Origin: Streptomyces sp. NBC_00390 | Lineage (GTDB): Bacteria > Actinomycetota > Actinomycetes > Streptomycetales > Streptomycetaceae | NCBI RefSeq assembly: GCF_036057275.1 | Contig: NZ_CP107945.1 | Span: 1,674,001 to 1,738,000 of the forward strand | Length of the DNA: 64,000 bases | Direction: 5' to 3' | Shown here: piece by piece, positions 43,040-52,703 of the stretch | Layout: each line of letters begins with the position of its first letter | Numbering within the stretch: position 1 is the first letter of the stretch | Program-made: the position numbers and the translations under genes | Notes under the pieces: model-generated | The model's database searches: none | What the model saw: only the letters and a program-made list of their open reading frames with translations | What the model was told of the DNA's origin: nothing

Positions 43040-43936
43040 ATGACCGATCTGGTCATCCGCGCGCTCGACGCGAGCGACGCGCATCTTTTCGACACCCTGC
43101 CCGATCCGCTCGGCGTGGGCCGCGCGCTCGCCCGCGCCACGCACCGTCCCGACTGGAAGCGCGTCGCTCTGCGCGACGGCAAGGTGGTCGCGCGGGCCGC
43201 CTGGTGGGGCGGACCCGACGACGAAACCCCGGTCAATCTCAACTGGTTCGACATGGCCGAGGGCGAGGAGGCGGCGGGCGCGGAACTGCTGTGCACCTCC
43301 CCCTTCCAGGTCGAGTACGAACTGATCCTGCCCGCCGGCTGGCGCGAGGACCCGGCGGCCCTGGCGGCCGGTGAGGCCCGGATGCGGGCCGCTTCTGGAG
43401 CCGGGATGAAGGTGCTGGTCGAGCGGTACCAGTACCGGTGGACCCCGCAGTGCGGGCTGCCGGAGCGCCCCGGGCGGCTGGAGTTCCGCCCGGAGCCCGA
43501 CGACGCCGTGATCCTCGACGTCCTGCGCCGGGTGCACTCCGTGACCCTGGACGCGCATGCCCTGGCCGCCATCGCCGAAGAGGGCCTGGACAAGGCGGCC
43601 CAGGAGGAGCTGGACTTCTTCCACTGGTGCCCCTCGCCGCGCGAGTGGTGGCAGCTGGCCTTCACCCCCGGCGGTGAGCTGGTGGGCCTGCACATCCCGG
43701 CGCGCAATCCGTCGGGGCCGTGCGTCGGCTTCATCGGTGTCGTACCGGAGCAGCGCGGCAGGGGCTACGCGTACGACCTGCTCGTGGAGTGCACGCACTT
43801 CCTGGCCGAGCAGGGCGCCGAGTTCATCGCGGGAGCGACGGACCAGGGCAACTTCCCGATGGCCGCGAACTTCGCCAAGGCCGGACATCCGGTGATCCAG
43901 GAACGCGTCCACTTCGTTCCCGGTCCGCGGCATTGA
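43040..43936 (+). CDS. GNAT-family N-acetyltransferase (two-domain, paralogue 2)
   Basis: 298 residues. Same plan as the neighbour: an N-terminal degenerate GNAT half and a C-terminal catalytic half with FIGVVPEQRGRGYAYDLLVE (acetyl-CoA loop RGRGY) and DQGNFPMAANFAKAGH. The ATG at 43040 has GGAGG 8 bases upstream. The short leader ORF lies just before it. Confidence 0.85.
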   Translation: MTDLVIRALDASDAHLFDTLPDPLGVGRALARATHRPDWKRVALRDGKVVARAAWWGGPDDETPVNLNWFDMAEGEEAAGAELLCTSPFQVEYELILPAGWREDPAALAAGEARMRAASGAGMKVLVERYQYRWTPQCGLPERPGRLEFRPEPDDAVILDVLRRVHSVTLDAHALAAIAEEGLDKAAQEELDFFHWCPSPREWWQLAFTPGGELVGLHIPARNPSGPCVGFIGVVPEQRGRGYAYDLLVECTHFLAEQGAEFIAGATDQGNFPMAANFAKAGHPVIQERVHFVPGPRH

Positions 43937-44028
43937 TCGGGCGCGGGGGTGTCCGTAAGCTCCGGACACCCCCGCGCAGAACCGCCCCGCGGCGAACACC
44001 GCCGCACACAACCGCACAGCGCCACCCT

Positions 44029-44063
44029 CACCGCACCGCACCGCACCGCACCGCACCGCACCG
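44029..44063 (+). repeat. Seven tandem copies of CACCG
   Basis: A perfect pentanucleotide array of seven units ends 18 bases before the MFS gene's ATG at 44082. It sits where the promoter and ribosome-binding site should be. Contraction or expansion by slippage would alter spacing by 5 bases, which is a plausible way to vary expression. Confidence 0.85.
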
Positions 44064-44081
44064 AGCGATGGCGAGCCGCCC

Positions 44082-45308
44082 ATGGAGACGCACGAGCCTC
44101 GGACCGGCCCGCTGACACGAGTCGGCGGCGGTTGGACATCCGCCCTCGTCCTGGCCAACCTCGGCCTGTACATGGCCTTCTTCACCCCGATCCAGGTGCT
44201 GCTCGCCGAGCAGATCGACACGCTCGACCCGTCGGGCAAGGAGGTCACCCTGGGCTGGGTGACCGGGCTCGGCGCGCTGGTCGCGGTGGTCGCCAACCCG
44301 CTCGCGGGCGCGCTGTCGGACCGTACCGGCGGGCGATTCGGCCGCCGCCGGCCGTGGATCGTCGGCGGTGCGGTCCTCGGCGCCTTCGGCCTCGCCGCCA
44401 CGGCGGTGCAGTCGACCGTGGCCGGTGTGGCACTCGGGTGGTGTCTGGCGCAGCTCGGCCTGAACGCGATGCTGGCCGGGACCAGTGCCGTGGTGCCCGA
44501 CCAGGTGCCGGTGGGCCAGCGGGCCGCGGTGTCCGGGTTCATCGGGATTCCACAGCCGCTGGGACTGGTGGTCGGCGCGCTGCTGGTGACCACGGTGGCG
44601 ACCGGGACCGTGCCCGGCTATCTGCTGCTGGCCGCCCTGACCGTCCTGCTCGCGCTGCCCTTCGTCCTGCTGATGCCGGACCCCCAAGTGCGGTCGACCG
44701 CACGGGAATCGGTGCGGCTGAAGGACTTCTGGGTGAGCCCGCGGGACCATCCCGACTTCGGCTGGGCCTGGCTCACCCGGTTCCTGGTGATGCTCGGGAA
44801 CGCGATGGGCACGCTCTATCTGCTGTACTTCCTCAAGGACGCGGTGCACCACCGGGATCCGGACCAGGGCGTGCTGATCCTGACGCTGCTGTACACGGCG
44901 GGCGTCGTGGTGACCGCTGTGGCCGGCGGGGTGGTGTCCGACCGGCTGGGTCGGCGCAAGACCCTGGTGGCCGTCTCCTCCGCGGTGATGGCGGTGGCGT
45001 CGCTGCTGCTGACGTTCTGGCACACCTGGCCGGTGGCGATGGGCGCGGCCGCGCTGCTCGGGCTCGGCTTCGGTGTGTACCTCGCGGTCGACCAGGCGCT
45101 GATCACCCAGGTACTGCCGCAGGCGGGCGACCGCGCCAAGGATCTCGGTGTCATCAACGTCGCCAACTCGGCGCCCCAGGTCCTCGGCCCGGCGCTCGCC
45201 GCGCCGGTGGTCGCCTACGCGGGCGGATACGCGGGCCTCTATCTGACGGCGACCGTGGTGACCGCGCTCGGCGGCATCCTCGTCTGGAAGATCCGTTCAG
45301 TTCCCTGA
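44082..45308 (+). CDS. MFS permease
   Basis: 408 residues, 12 membrane helices, with the loop motif ALSDRTGGRFGRRRPW between helices 2 and 3 and its repeat VVSDRLGRRKTL between 8 and 9. It resembles the sugar/cation-symporter branch of MFS proteins. Its 3' end overlaps the convergent GH1 gene by 12 bases, so it may import glucosides for that enzyme; inference. The ribosome-binding site is weak and a CACCG array lies just upstream. Confidence 0.85.
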   Translation: METHEPRTGPLTRVGGGWTSALVLANLGLYMAFFTPIQVLLAEQIDTLDPSGKEVTLGWVTGLGALVAVVANPLAGALSDRTGGRFGRRRPWIVGGAVLGAFGLAATAVQSTVAGVALGWCLAQLGLNAMLAGTSAVVPDQVPVGQRAAVSGFIGIPQPLGLVVGALLVTTVATGTVPGYLLLAALTVLLALPFVLLMPDPQVRSTARESVRLKDFWVSPRDHPDFGWAWLTRFLVMLGNAMGTLYLLYFLKDAVHHRDPDQGVLILTLLYTAGVVVTAVAGGVVSDRLGRRKTLVAVSSAVMAVASLLLTFWHTWPVAMGAAALLGLGFGVYLAVDQALITQVLPQAGDRAKDLGVINVANSAPQVLGPALAAPVVAYAGGYAGLYLTATVVTALGGILVWKIRSVP

Positions 45309-46658
45309 CCCGGCCCGCTGGGCGGCTATGGCGTCGCGGTACCAGGCGTACGAGGCCTTCGGGGTGCGCTCCAACGTGTCGTAGTCGATGTGGACGAGTC
45401 CGAAGCGCTGCGACGCGCCCTCCACCCATTCGATGTTGTCGGTCAGCGACCAGGTGAAGTAGCCGCGTACGTCGACTCCCGCGTCGATCGCCCGGTGCAG
45501 CGCGCGCAGATGGCCGTCGAGGAAGGCGATGCGCCGCTGGTCGTCGATTCCGTCGTAGGAGCAGCCGTTCTCGGTGATGTGGATCGGCGGCAGCCGGTCG
45601 CCGAACCGGTCCCTGAGGCCGACGAGCAGCTCCCGCAGCCCGTCGGGCACGACGGCCCAGTCGAAGGCGGTGCGCTGCTCGCTCTCCAGTCTCCTTATGC
45701 CGAAGGGGAGTTCGGCGGGCATGGCGATCCCGGCGAAGTCGTCGAGGGCGTCCGTGGCGGGCGCTCCGACCAGCATCGGCTGGTAGTAGTTCACCCCGTA
45801 CCAGTCCAGCGGCGCGGAGATGACGGCCAGGTCCTCGGCCACCGGGCCGGGCATCAGTGTGGCGAAGTCCTCGTCGGGATAGGCCCCGGTGAGGATCGGG
45901 TCGGCGAACATCCAGTTGGTGAGGGTGTCGTACAGCTCGGCGCCGAAGCGGTCCTCGTCGCTCGTCCCCGCGGTGCGTACCGGTGAGTGGGACACGGCGA
46001 GGCCGATGTTGTCCGCGCCGGCCGCGCGCAGCGCCTGGACGGCGAGGCCGTGGGCGAGCAGCTGGTGGTGGGCGGCGGGCAGGGCGTCGAAGAGCAGCTG
46101 CTTTCCGGGGGCGTGCTCGCCGAGTGCGTAGCCGAGCAGGATGACCTCGGCCGGTTCGTTGATGGTGATCCACATCGGGACGCGGTCGGCGAGGCGATCG
46201 GCGACCACCGCGGCGTACTCGGCGAAGCGCTGGGCCGTCTCGCGCCGCAGCCAGCCTCCCGCCTCGTCCAGCGGGAGCGGGGTGTCCCAGTGGTAGAGCG
46301 TGGGCGCGGGCGTGATGCCGTGGGCGCACAGCTCGTCCACGAGCCGGTCGTAGAAGTCCAGCCCCCGGCTGTTGACCGGCCCGCTGCCGCCGGGGATCAC
46401 CCGCGGCCAGCTGACGGAGAATCGGAACGCGTCCGCGCCGAGCCCGGCGAGCAGGGCCACGTCCTCGCGGTAGCGCTCGTGGAAGCCGGTGCCGCGCGAG
46501 GCGTCGGCGCCGTCCTTGATGCGGCCCTGGGCCGCGAAGGCGTCCCATCCCGACGGGCCCTTGCCCTCGGCGTCGGCCGCGCCCTCGGTCTGGAAGGCGG
46601 ATGCGGATGCGCCCCACAGGAAGCCGGGCGGGAAGGCGGGCAGCGGCGACGTCGTCAT
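45297..46658 (-). CDS. GH1 beta-glucosidase
   Basis: 453 residues. The family opening FLWGASASAFQTEGA, acid/base Glu in TINEPAEV, and nucleophile Glu in HITENGCS define GH1. It hydrolyses beta-glucosides or beta-galactosides from cellobiose-type sugars and lacks a signal peptide, so it is intracellular. The ATG at 46658 (MTTSPLPAFPPGFLWG) matches the usual start. It is divergent from treZ and convergent with the MFS gene. Confidence 0.93.
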   Translation of the reverse strand: MTTSPLPAFPPGFLWGASASAFQTEGAADAEGKGPSGWDAFAAQGRIKDGADASRGTGFHERYREDVALLAGLGADAFRFSVSWPRVIPGGSGPVNSRGLDFYDRLVDELCAHGITPAPTLYHWDTPLPLDEAGGWLRRETAQRFAEYAAVVADRLADRVPMWITINEPAEVILLGYALGEHAPGKQLLFDALPAAHHQLLAHGLAVQALRAAGADNIGLAVSHSPVRTAGTSDEDRFGAELYDTLTNWMFADPILTGAYPDEDFATLMPGPVAEDLAVISAPLDWYGVNYYQPMLVGAPATDALDDFAGIAMPAELPFGIRRLESEQRTAFDWAVVPDGLRELLVGLRDRFGDRLPPIHITENGCSYDGIDDQRRIAFLDGHLRALHRAIDAGVDVRGYFTWSLTDNIEWVEGASQRFGLVHIDYDTLERTPKASYAWYRDAIAAQRAGSGN

Positions 46659-46751
46659 GGCCCGTGACCTTAATGGCCCAAGGACGCCGCTTGAAGACCC
46701 CGATCTTGCCAGGATGGGGAGGGAGGAGCATCGACGACGAGGGGACCGCCA

Positions 46752-48497
46752 GTGCTGTTCGAAGTGTGGGCGCCGCAGGCCACGGAGCAGGCCGTGCTGT
46801 GGCTGGAGGGCGTCGAGCATGCGATGGAGCGTGCCGAGGGACGTACGGGCTGGTGGGCGGTCGAGGCGGAGGCTGCCGACGGCGCGCGCTACGGCTTTGC
46901 CCTGGACGGCGGGCCGGTGCGGCCCGACCCGCGCTCGCGCCGCCAGCCGGACGGCCCGGACGGCCACAGCGCGGTGGTCGACCACGGGGCGTACTCCTGG
47001 CGGAACCCGTGGCCGGGGCGCGGGCTGCGCGGCGCGGTCCTGTACGAGCTGCATGTCGGCACCTACACCCGGGAAGGCACGCTGGACGCGGCGGCCGAAC
47101 GGCTCGGGGAACTGGCCGAACTGGGTGTCACCCATATCGAGCTGATGCCGCTGTGCCCTTTCCCGGGCGTGCGTGGATGGGGCTATGACGGGGTGTCGCC
47201 GTGGGCGGTGCACGAGCCCTACGGCGGCCCCGAGGCGCTCAAGCGCTTTGTCGACACGGCCCATGGACGCGGCCTCGGCGTGGTGCTGGACGTGGTCCAC
47301 AATCACCTCGGCCCGTCCGGGAACCATCTGCCCGCCTTCGGTCCGTATTTCACCGAGACGCATCACACCCCCTGGGGCGCCGCGGTCAATCTCGACGCCC
47401 CCGGGTCCGACGAGGTGCGCGCCTATCTGCTGGGCAGTGCACTGGCCTGGCTGCGCGACTACCGCATCGACGGGCTGCGGCTGGACGCGGTACACGCGCT
47501 GGCGGACACCCGGGCGCTGACGTTCCTGGAGGAGCTCGCCGCCGCCGTCGACGACCTCGCCGCCGATGCGGACCGGCCGCTGTTCCTGATCGCCGAGTCG
47601 GACCAGTGCGATCCCCGGACGACCAGACCTCGCGTGTCGGGCGGCCTGGGAGTGCACGTCCAGTGGAACGACGACTTCCACCACGCCCTGCACGTCGCGC
47701 TGACCGGCGAGTCGCAGGGCTACTACGCCGACTTCGCGCGCGCCCCGATGGCCGCACTGGCCAAGACCCTCACCCGCGTCTTCTTCCACGACGGTACGTA
47801 TTCCACCTTCCGCGGCCGCACCCACGGCCGCGGCGTCGATGTGGTCTCCACGCCTGCCCACCGCTTCCTGGGCTACGCCCAGACGCATGACCAGATCGGC
47901 AACCGGGCACTGGGCGACCGGCTCTCGGCGAGCCTGTCCCCCGGGCTGCTGGCCTGCGCGGCGGCACTGGTGCTGACCGGCCCGTACACGCCGATGCTCT
48001 TCATGGGCGAGGAGTGGGGCGCCCGTACACCGTGGCAGTACTTCACCGACCACACGGATCCGGAGCTCGCCGAGGCGGTACGGGCGGGCCGGCGGCGGGA
48101 GTTCGCCTCCCACGGGTGGTCCGCCGACGACATCCCCGATCCGCAGGACCAGGCGACGCGCGACCGCTCGTGCCTGGACCGGGCCGAGCGGGAGCGGGAG
48201 CCGCACGCACAGCTGCTGGCCTGGCACCGCTCACTGATCGCCCTGCGGCGTTCGCTGCCGGACCTGACCGACCCGGATCTGGCGGCGGTGAAGGTCGCGT
48301 ACGACGAGCAGGCGCGCTGGCTGGCGTACCGGCGCGGCGATCTGCGGATCGCGGTCAACCTGGCCAAGGAGCCGGCCCGAATCCCGCTGGGCGGCGGGGG
48401 CCGGGTCACGGCCGCCTGGGGGGAGGTACGGGCGCCGGGCGCGGACGGTGCGCTGGAGCTGCCGCCGGAGAGCTGCGTGGTGCTCGCCGACGACTGA
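46752..48497 (+). CDS. treZ: Malto-oligosyltrehalose trehalohydrolase
   Basis: 581 residues, GH13. Cleaves the terminal alpha-1,4 bond of maltooligosyl-trehalose to free trehalose. It has an N-terminal carbohydrate-binding domain ([13 protein letters not shown]), the [14 protein letters not shown] block, nucleophile Asp in [10 protein letters not shown], acid Glu in LIAESDQ and third Asp in TLTRVFF...QTHDQIGNR. Starts with GTG at 46752, GAGGGGA upstream. With GlgX and TreY it completes trehalose production from glycogen. Confidence 0.93.
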   Translation: MLFEVWAPQATEQAVLWLEGVEHAMERAEGRTGWWAVEAEAADGARYGFALDGGPVRPDPRSRRQPDGPDGHSAVVDHGAYSWRNPWPGRGLRGAVLYELHVGTYTREGTLDAAAERLGELAELGVTHIELMPLCPFPGVRGWGYDGVSPWAVHEPYGGPEALKRFVDTAHGRGLGVVLDVVHNHLGPSGNHLPAFGPYFTETHHTPWGAAVNLDAPGSDEVRAYLLGSALAWLRDYRIDGLRLDAVHALADTRALTFLEELAAAVDDLAADADRPLFLIAESDQCDPRTTRPRVSGGLGVHVQWNDDFHHALHVALTGESQGYYADFARAPMAALAKTLTRVFFHDGTYSTFRGRTHGRGVDVVSTPAHRFLGYAQTHDQIGNRALGDRLSASLSPGLLACAAALVLTGPYTPMLFMGEEWGARTPWQYFTDHTDPELAEAVRAGRRREFASHGWSADDIPDPQDQATRDRSCLDRAEREREPHAQLLAWHRSLIALRRSLPDLTDPDLAAVKVAYDEQARWLAYRRGDLRIAVNLAKEPARIPLGGGGRVTAAWGEVRAPGADGALELPPESCVVLADD

Positions 48498-48512
48498 ATC
48501 CCCCGCATACGG

Positions 48513-48543
48513 TTGCGTTCGAGCCCACTCCATCTCCTACCGT
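48513..48543 (+). promoter_or_regulatory. Candidate leaderless promoter for the aldo/keto reductase
   Basis: TTGCGT (48513-48518) and TACCGT (48538-48543) are 19 bases apart and the second ends 7 bases before ATG at 48551, with no ribosome-binding site. The transcript would start at the ATG. Confidence 0.4.
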
Positions 48544-48550
48544 CGCTGCC

Positions 48551-49543
48551 ATGGAGCAACGGAACCTCGGCAGGACCGGACTGCGCGTCAGTGAACTGTG
48601 CCTCGGCACCATGAGCTTCGGTGACGACGCGGGCGGACATGCCGTCCTCGACGCCTTCACCGAGGCGGGAGGCACCTTCATCGACACCGCGGACATGTAC
48701 GCGCGCGGCGGCTCGGAAGAGATCCTGGGCCGCTGGCTGGCGGGCCGCCGGCGCGACGACCTGGTCATCGCGACCAAGGTGTGGGGGCGGATGGGCGACG
48801 CCCCCAACGACGCCGGGCTGAGCCGCAAGCACATCGTCAGTGCCGTCGAGGCCAGCCTGCGGCGTCTCGGCACGGACTACATCGACCTGTACCAGACCCA
48901 TATCTGGGACCCGACCACTCCGGTCGAGGAGACGCTGGCCACCCTGGACACCCTGGTGCGCGCCGGGAAGGTCCGCTACATCGGCGCCAGCAACGTGACG
49001 GCCTCCCAGCTGCAGCGCTCCCTCGATGTGTCGCGCCACCGCGGCTGGGAGCCGTACGCCGCCCTCCAGCCTCTCTACAACCTGCTGCGCCGCGAACTGG
49101 AGTGGGAGCTCGCCCCCCTCAGCGCGGACGAAGGGCTCGGCGTCATCCCCTGGAGCCCGCTCGCGGGCGGCTGGCTGACCGGCAAGTACCGGCGCGGGAT
49201 GGTCTCGGCGCCGGCCGGCTCGCGCGAGGCCCGCGTCCAGGAGCAGTCGGGCGAGGAAAGCTGGCGCAAGAACGACACCGAGGAGACCTGGCGGGTGCTC
49301 GACGCCCTGCACGAGGTCGCCGAGGAGGCGGGCCGTACGCCCTCGCAGGTGGCGCTGCGGTGGGTACGGGAGCGGCCGGCCGTCACCGCGCCCATCATCG
49401 GGCCACGTACGGTCGAGCAGCTGGCCGACAATCTGGGCGCGACCGGATGGGAACTGACGGCCGATCAAACCGCGAAGCTGGACGCGGCGAGCGCGCGCAC
49501 GCCGCCCTATCCGTACGACTTCCAGGCCAGAATCGCACCCTGA
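48551..49543 (+). CDS. Aldo/keto reductase
   Basis: 330 residues. The catalytic tetrad can be seen as Asp and Tyr in [11 protein letters not shown], Lys in VIATKVWG and His in LYQTHIW. The NADPH-binding end has [20 protein letters not shown]. It reduces an aldehyde or ketone, identity unknown. The ATG at 48551 is leaderless by position. Convergent with the peptidase gene, stops 32 bases apart. Confidence 0.88.
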   Translation: MEQRNLGRTGLRVSELCLGTMSFGDDAGGHAVLDAFTEAGGTFIDTADMYARGGSEEILGRWLAGRRRDDLVIATKVWGRMGDAPNDAGLSRKHIVSAVEASLRRLGTDYIDLYQTHIWDPTTPVEETLATLDTLVRAGKVRYIGASNVTASQLQRSLDVSRHRGWEPYAALQPLYNLLRRELEWELAPLSADEGLGVIPWSPLAGGWLTGKYRRGMVSAPAGSREARVQEQSGEESWRKNDTEETWRVLDALHEVAEEAGRTPSQVALRWVRERPAVTAPIIGPRTVEQLADNLGATGWELTADQTAKLDAASARTPPYPYDFQARIAP

Positions 49544-49575
49544 CGCGCACCGGGGGCGCTCGGCATTCCGACGGG

Positions 49576-50700
49576 TTACGAGACGATCGCCATCCGGCGG
49601 TCGGTGTTGTTGAAGCGGCGGCAGCCGTCCTCGGTGACGGTGACGATGTCCTCGATCCGGACGCCGAACCGGCCCGGGAGGTAGATCCCCGGCTCCACGG
49701 AGAAGCACATCCCCGGGACGAGCGGCTGCTCCTCGCCCTCGATCATGTAGGGCGGTTCGTGGGTGGTGACGCCGATGCCGTGGCCGGTGCGGTGGATGAA
49801 CAGATCTCCGTACCCGGCCTCCTCGATGATCTCGCGGGCGGCCCGGTCGACCTCCTGGCAGGCGGCGCCGGGCCGCACCGCGTCCACGCCCGCCTGCTGC
49901 GCCTCCAGTACGACGTCGTGGATGTGCTGCTCGGCGACGGTCGGCTCGCCGACGTGGACGGTACGGGTGGTGTCGGAGCCGTAGCCGTCCTTGAGACCCC
50001 CGAAGTCGAGGACGACCATGTCGCCCTCCGCGATGGTCCGGTCGCCTGCCTCGTGGTGGGGGTTGGCGCCGTTGGGCCCCGAGCCGACGACGGTGAAGTC
50101 GACCTGTGAGTGCCCGAACCGCAGCAGCAGCGCGGCGAGATCGGCGGCGACCTCGGTCTCCCTGCGGCCCGCGAAGGGCACCTTGAGGATCTCGCCGTAC
50201 GCCTCGTCGGCTGCCGCTCCGGCGGCCTCGATCCTGGCCAGTTCCCGCGCGTCCTTGACCGCGCGGAGCATGGGCAGCGCGTCGGTGAGCGAGGTGTACG
50301 AGGTGCCCGGCAGCACCCGCTGGAGGCCCAGCAGATGCATCGCCCAGGTGTTGTCGCTGACCGCGAACCGGCCGGAGACATCGAGCAGCGGCGCGACGGC
50401 GGCGTACGGGTCGGTGCCGTCGGTCCAGTCGCGCAGGGTCAGCGCGGACGCGCCGGCGGCGTGCTCGGCATCCGGTGCCTCCAGGGTGGGGACGACCAGG
50501 ACGGGGTCCTGGCCGGCGGTGAGGACGAGGACGGTGAGGCGTTCGGTGGCCACCGGCCGGTAGCCGGTCAGATGGATCAGGTCGGGTCCGGGGGCGATCA
50601 GCACCCCGGCAAGCCCGGCGTCGGCGGCGGCTCCGGCGGCGCGGGCCATCCGGGCCCGGTAGTCGTCTGCGGTGAACGGAGCCGGGGCGGTGGCCGTCAT
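49576..50700 (-). CDS. M24-family Xaa-Pro aminopeptidase
   Basis: 374 residues. An N-terminal creatinase-like domain (about 1-130) precedes the pita-bread catalytic domain. Five metal ligands can be picked: Asp in VVLDFGG, Asp in GSDTTRTVH, His in FIHRTGHGIG, Glu in VEPGIY and Glu in VRIEDIV. It splits dipeptides or peptides next to proline. Overlaps the methyltransferase gene by 4 bases, so the two are co-transcribed. Confidence 0.92.
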   Translation of the reverse strand: MTATAPAPFTADDYRARMARAAGAAADAGLAGVLIAPGPDLIHLTGYRPVATERLTVLVLTAGQDPVLVVPTLEAPDAEHAAGASALTLRDWTDGTDPYAAVAPLLDVSGRFAVSDNTWAMHLLGLQRVLPGTSYTSLTDALPMLRAVKDARELARIEAAGAAADEAYGEILKVPFAGRRETEVAADLAALLLRFGHSQVDFTVVGSGPNGANPHHEAGDRTIAEGDMVVLDFGGLKDGYGSDTTRTVHVGEPTVAEQHIHDVVLEAQQAGVDAVRPGAACQEVDRAAREIIEEAGYGDLFIHRTGHGIGVTTHEPPYMIEGEEQPLVPGMCFSVEPGIYLPGRFGVRIEDIVTVTEDGCRRFNNTDRRMAIVS

Positions 50701-51530
50701 GAGGTCTCCTCGGTGATCCGGGCGTCAGGGGGCGCGGCAGCCGCGCGATGGGTGATCCGGAGCTTCGACTGGCCGTGCGGCAGCTGTTCCCAGTCCTCCA
50801 TGTGGCGGGCGGCGAGACCGTGCTTCTCGGCCAGTTGGATCAACGTCTCCGTACGGTAGTAGAAGTCCTCGCCCAGCACCTGGTGCTCGCTCCCCTCGGT
50901 GCGGTCGTAGGTGAAGTCGAACCAGCCGCCGGGGGCCAGCACCCGCCCGACGTGCGCGAGGCATTCGTCGATGACCTGCAGCGGGGAGTGCGAGAACACG
51001 CTGTGCGCGTGGACGACCGTGAAGAAGGACCCGGGAAGGAAGTCCAGCGTCAGATTGTCGACGGGGGTCAGATACGGGAGCTTGTCCTGCAGGCCGTAGC
51101 GGACGACGGTCTTCTTGGCCTCGACGAGGATGTCCGGCGAGATGTCGATGCCGTAGTAGTGGCCGGGCTCCAGGTGCTCGATGAACCGCCATCCGGCGCG
51201 CAGATTGCCGCACCCGATCTCCAGCATCCGGTCCTGCGGCTTCAGACCGTGCCGCACGAGGTAGTCGTACTGCATTTCCCCGATGGCCAGCCAGCGCGCA
51301 TGCGACGGCCGGCCGCCGACCGCCGCCTCCGGACTTCTCGCGGTGTCGGACGCCATCACGGCCCGGTAGTAGGCGATGTGGCTCCCGCGGTGCCGCAGCC
51401 GCAGCCAGCAGTCCCGGCCCGCCCGCCGCAGGTAGGGCAGCACACGCCGCGGATGGCTCAGGGCGTAACGCATCTTGTGGCCGAGCCGGGCGCGGTCGGT
51501 CACCAGGCGCGAACGGGGTGCCTTGTGCAT
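50697..51530 (-). CDS. Class I SAM-dependent methyltransferase
   Basis: 277 residues. The SAM-binding motif I is LEIGCGNLRAG, followed by acidic IDISPD and the post-motif VHAHSVFSHSP. An unusual 100-residue N-terminus is basic (RYALSHPRRVLPYLRRAGRD), as in methyltransferases acting on glycolipids or sugars. Substrate not recognised. First gene of the pair with the peptidase. Confidence 0.85.
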   Translation of the reverse strand: MHKAPRSRLVTDRARLGHKMRYALSHPRRVLPYLRRAGRDCWLRLRHRGSHIAYYRAVMASDTARSPEAAVGGRPSHARWLAIGEMQYDYLVRHGLKPQDRMLEIGCGNLRAGWRFIEHLEPGHYYGIDISPDILVEAKKTVVRYGLQDKLPYLTPVDNLTLDFLPGSFFTVVHAHSVFSHSPLQVIDECLAHVGRVLAPGGWFDFTYDRTEGSEHQVLGEDFYYRTETLIQLAEKHGLAARHMEDWEQLPHGQSKLRITHRAAAAPPDARITEETS

Positions 51531-51647
51531 GACGCCTCCATCGGCGGCTCCCCCTCTGCGGATACTAACCAGGCAGGGACCGGGCCGCCCGCCCCGGCCA
51601 TACCGCGCTCGTCCGGCCGGATGTCCGAAGCAGTGTGATCACTGCGC

Positions 51648-52622
51648 TCAGGCCTCTTCGCCGCCGGTCCCCGGGTCCTCCTCGGCGAGGAGCCGTGCCA
51701 GCAGCGTGTGGAACTCCTCGTCGACCACGATCCGCAGGCCCTCGCCGTCCTCGGTGCGGTCGCTGAGCTGGGTGAGCGCGCCGGAGCGCCACCAGTAGAC
51801 ATACGGACTTATCGCGCCGGGGGTGTCCTCGAAGCCCGCGGCGGCGAAGGCGGCCATCGCGTTCAGGGCGGCGACCATGCCCAGGTCGTGGATGGCGTGG
51901 AAGGCCAGCTGGTGCCGGAAGGGCATGGCCACCAGGGCGCCGTCCGCGGAGAGCTCCTCGCCGGTGACCTGACGGACGACCGCGTCCAGCGCCAGCACGC
52001 GGCTGGCGGTGTAGAAGGAGTCGCCGAGCACCACCTCGAAGCGCATGCCGTCGGAGTCCTCGATCGTCTCGTGCACCTCGACCGGCAGTCCGCGGAGGTT
52101 GTAGAGCGCCTGGTCACGCAGGTACGGGAGATCGCCGAGCGGTTCGAGCGCCTCGTCGGTGAGCATCATGACGCTCTCGGGCAGATCGAGCGCGAGGATC
52201 TCGAACAGCCCGGGGGCGACGGGCCGCGCATAGCCGAAGCTCTTGGGGTCCAGCCCCTCGGCGCCCACGACACGGGGGTAGAGCTGCGCGCGGATCTGCT
52301 CGGTGGGCAGGGTGTCCAGGGCGGAGGGCGCCTCCATGGTGCGCAGCACCAGACCGACGTGCTGGTGGACCACTTCGGACCAGGCGCGCGGCCCGCGCTC
52401 GTCGTTGTGGCAGACCGCTGCGAGATTGCCGAGCCCGAACTGGCGGCCCGAGCTGTCGGTCACCACGTCCGCGTAGACCGTCACCTCCAGGCCCTGTTCG
52501 GCGAAGGCCTCGCGTACGAGGCTGCGGAAGCGGGCGCCTTCACCGGTGGAGAAGAAGGAGAACTCGGGGTCGCGGGGCGCATCGCGTCCGTCACGCTTCG
52601 GCCCTCGCCGGAACAACCCCAC
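51648..52622 (-). CDS. Conserved hypothetical protein
   Basis: 324 residues. I do not recognise a domain. The start VGLFRRGPK is followed by an acidic-basic soluble protein with repeated alpha/beta segments (FSFFSTGEGARFRSLVREAF, FEILALDLPESVMMLTDEAL, MPFRHQLAFHAIHDLGMVAAL). No signal peptide or membrane helix. The GTG at 52622 lies 8 bases after GGAGGG. Expressed as a single gene. Confidence 0.8.
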   Translation of the reverse strand: MGLFRRGPKRDGRDAPRDPEFSFFSTGEGARFRSLVREAFAEQGLEVTVYADVVTDSSGRQFGLGNLAAVCHNDERGPRAWSEVVHQHVGLVLRTMEAPSALDTLPTEQIRAQLYPRVVGAEGLDPKSFGYARPVAPGLFEILALDLPESVMMLTDEALEPLGDLPYLRDQALYNLRGLPVEVHETIEDSDGMRFEVVLGDSFYTASRVLALDAVVRQVTGEELSADGALVAMPFRHQLAFHAIHDLGMVAALNAMAAFAAAGFEDTPGAISPYVYWWRSGALTQLSDRTEDGEGLRIVVDEEFHTLLARLLAEEDPGTGGEEA

Positions 52623-52703
52623 GTGAACCGCCCTCCGTGCTCGCACGTGTCAGGACTTCGAGCGTACCGAGCGCAGATGAACGGCGGGGCGGCCGGGACG
52701 GTG

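Noticed and set aside
44029..44063. CACCG array as CRISPR or RNA gene
   Set aside because: A contiguous 5-base tandem repeat with no spacers; microsatellite only.
46659..48227. Minus-strand extension of the GH1 gene reaching into treZ
   Set aside because: GH1 proteins start at MTTSPLPAFPPGFLWG here; the extension is the antisense of treZ.
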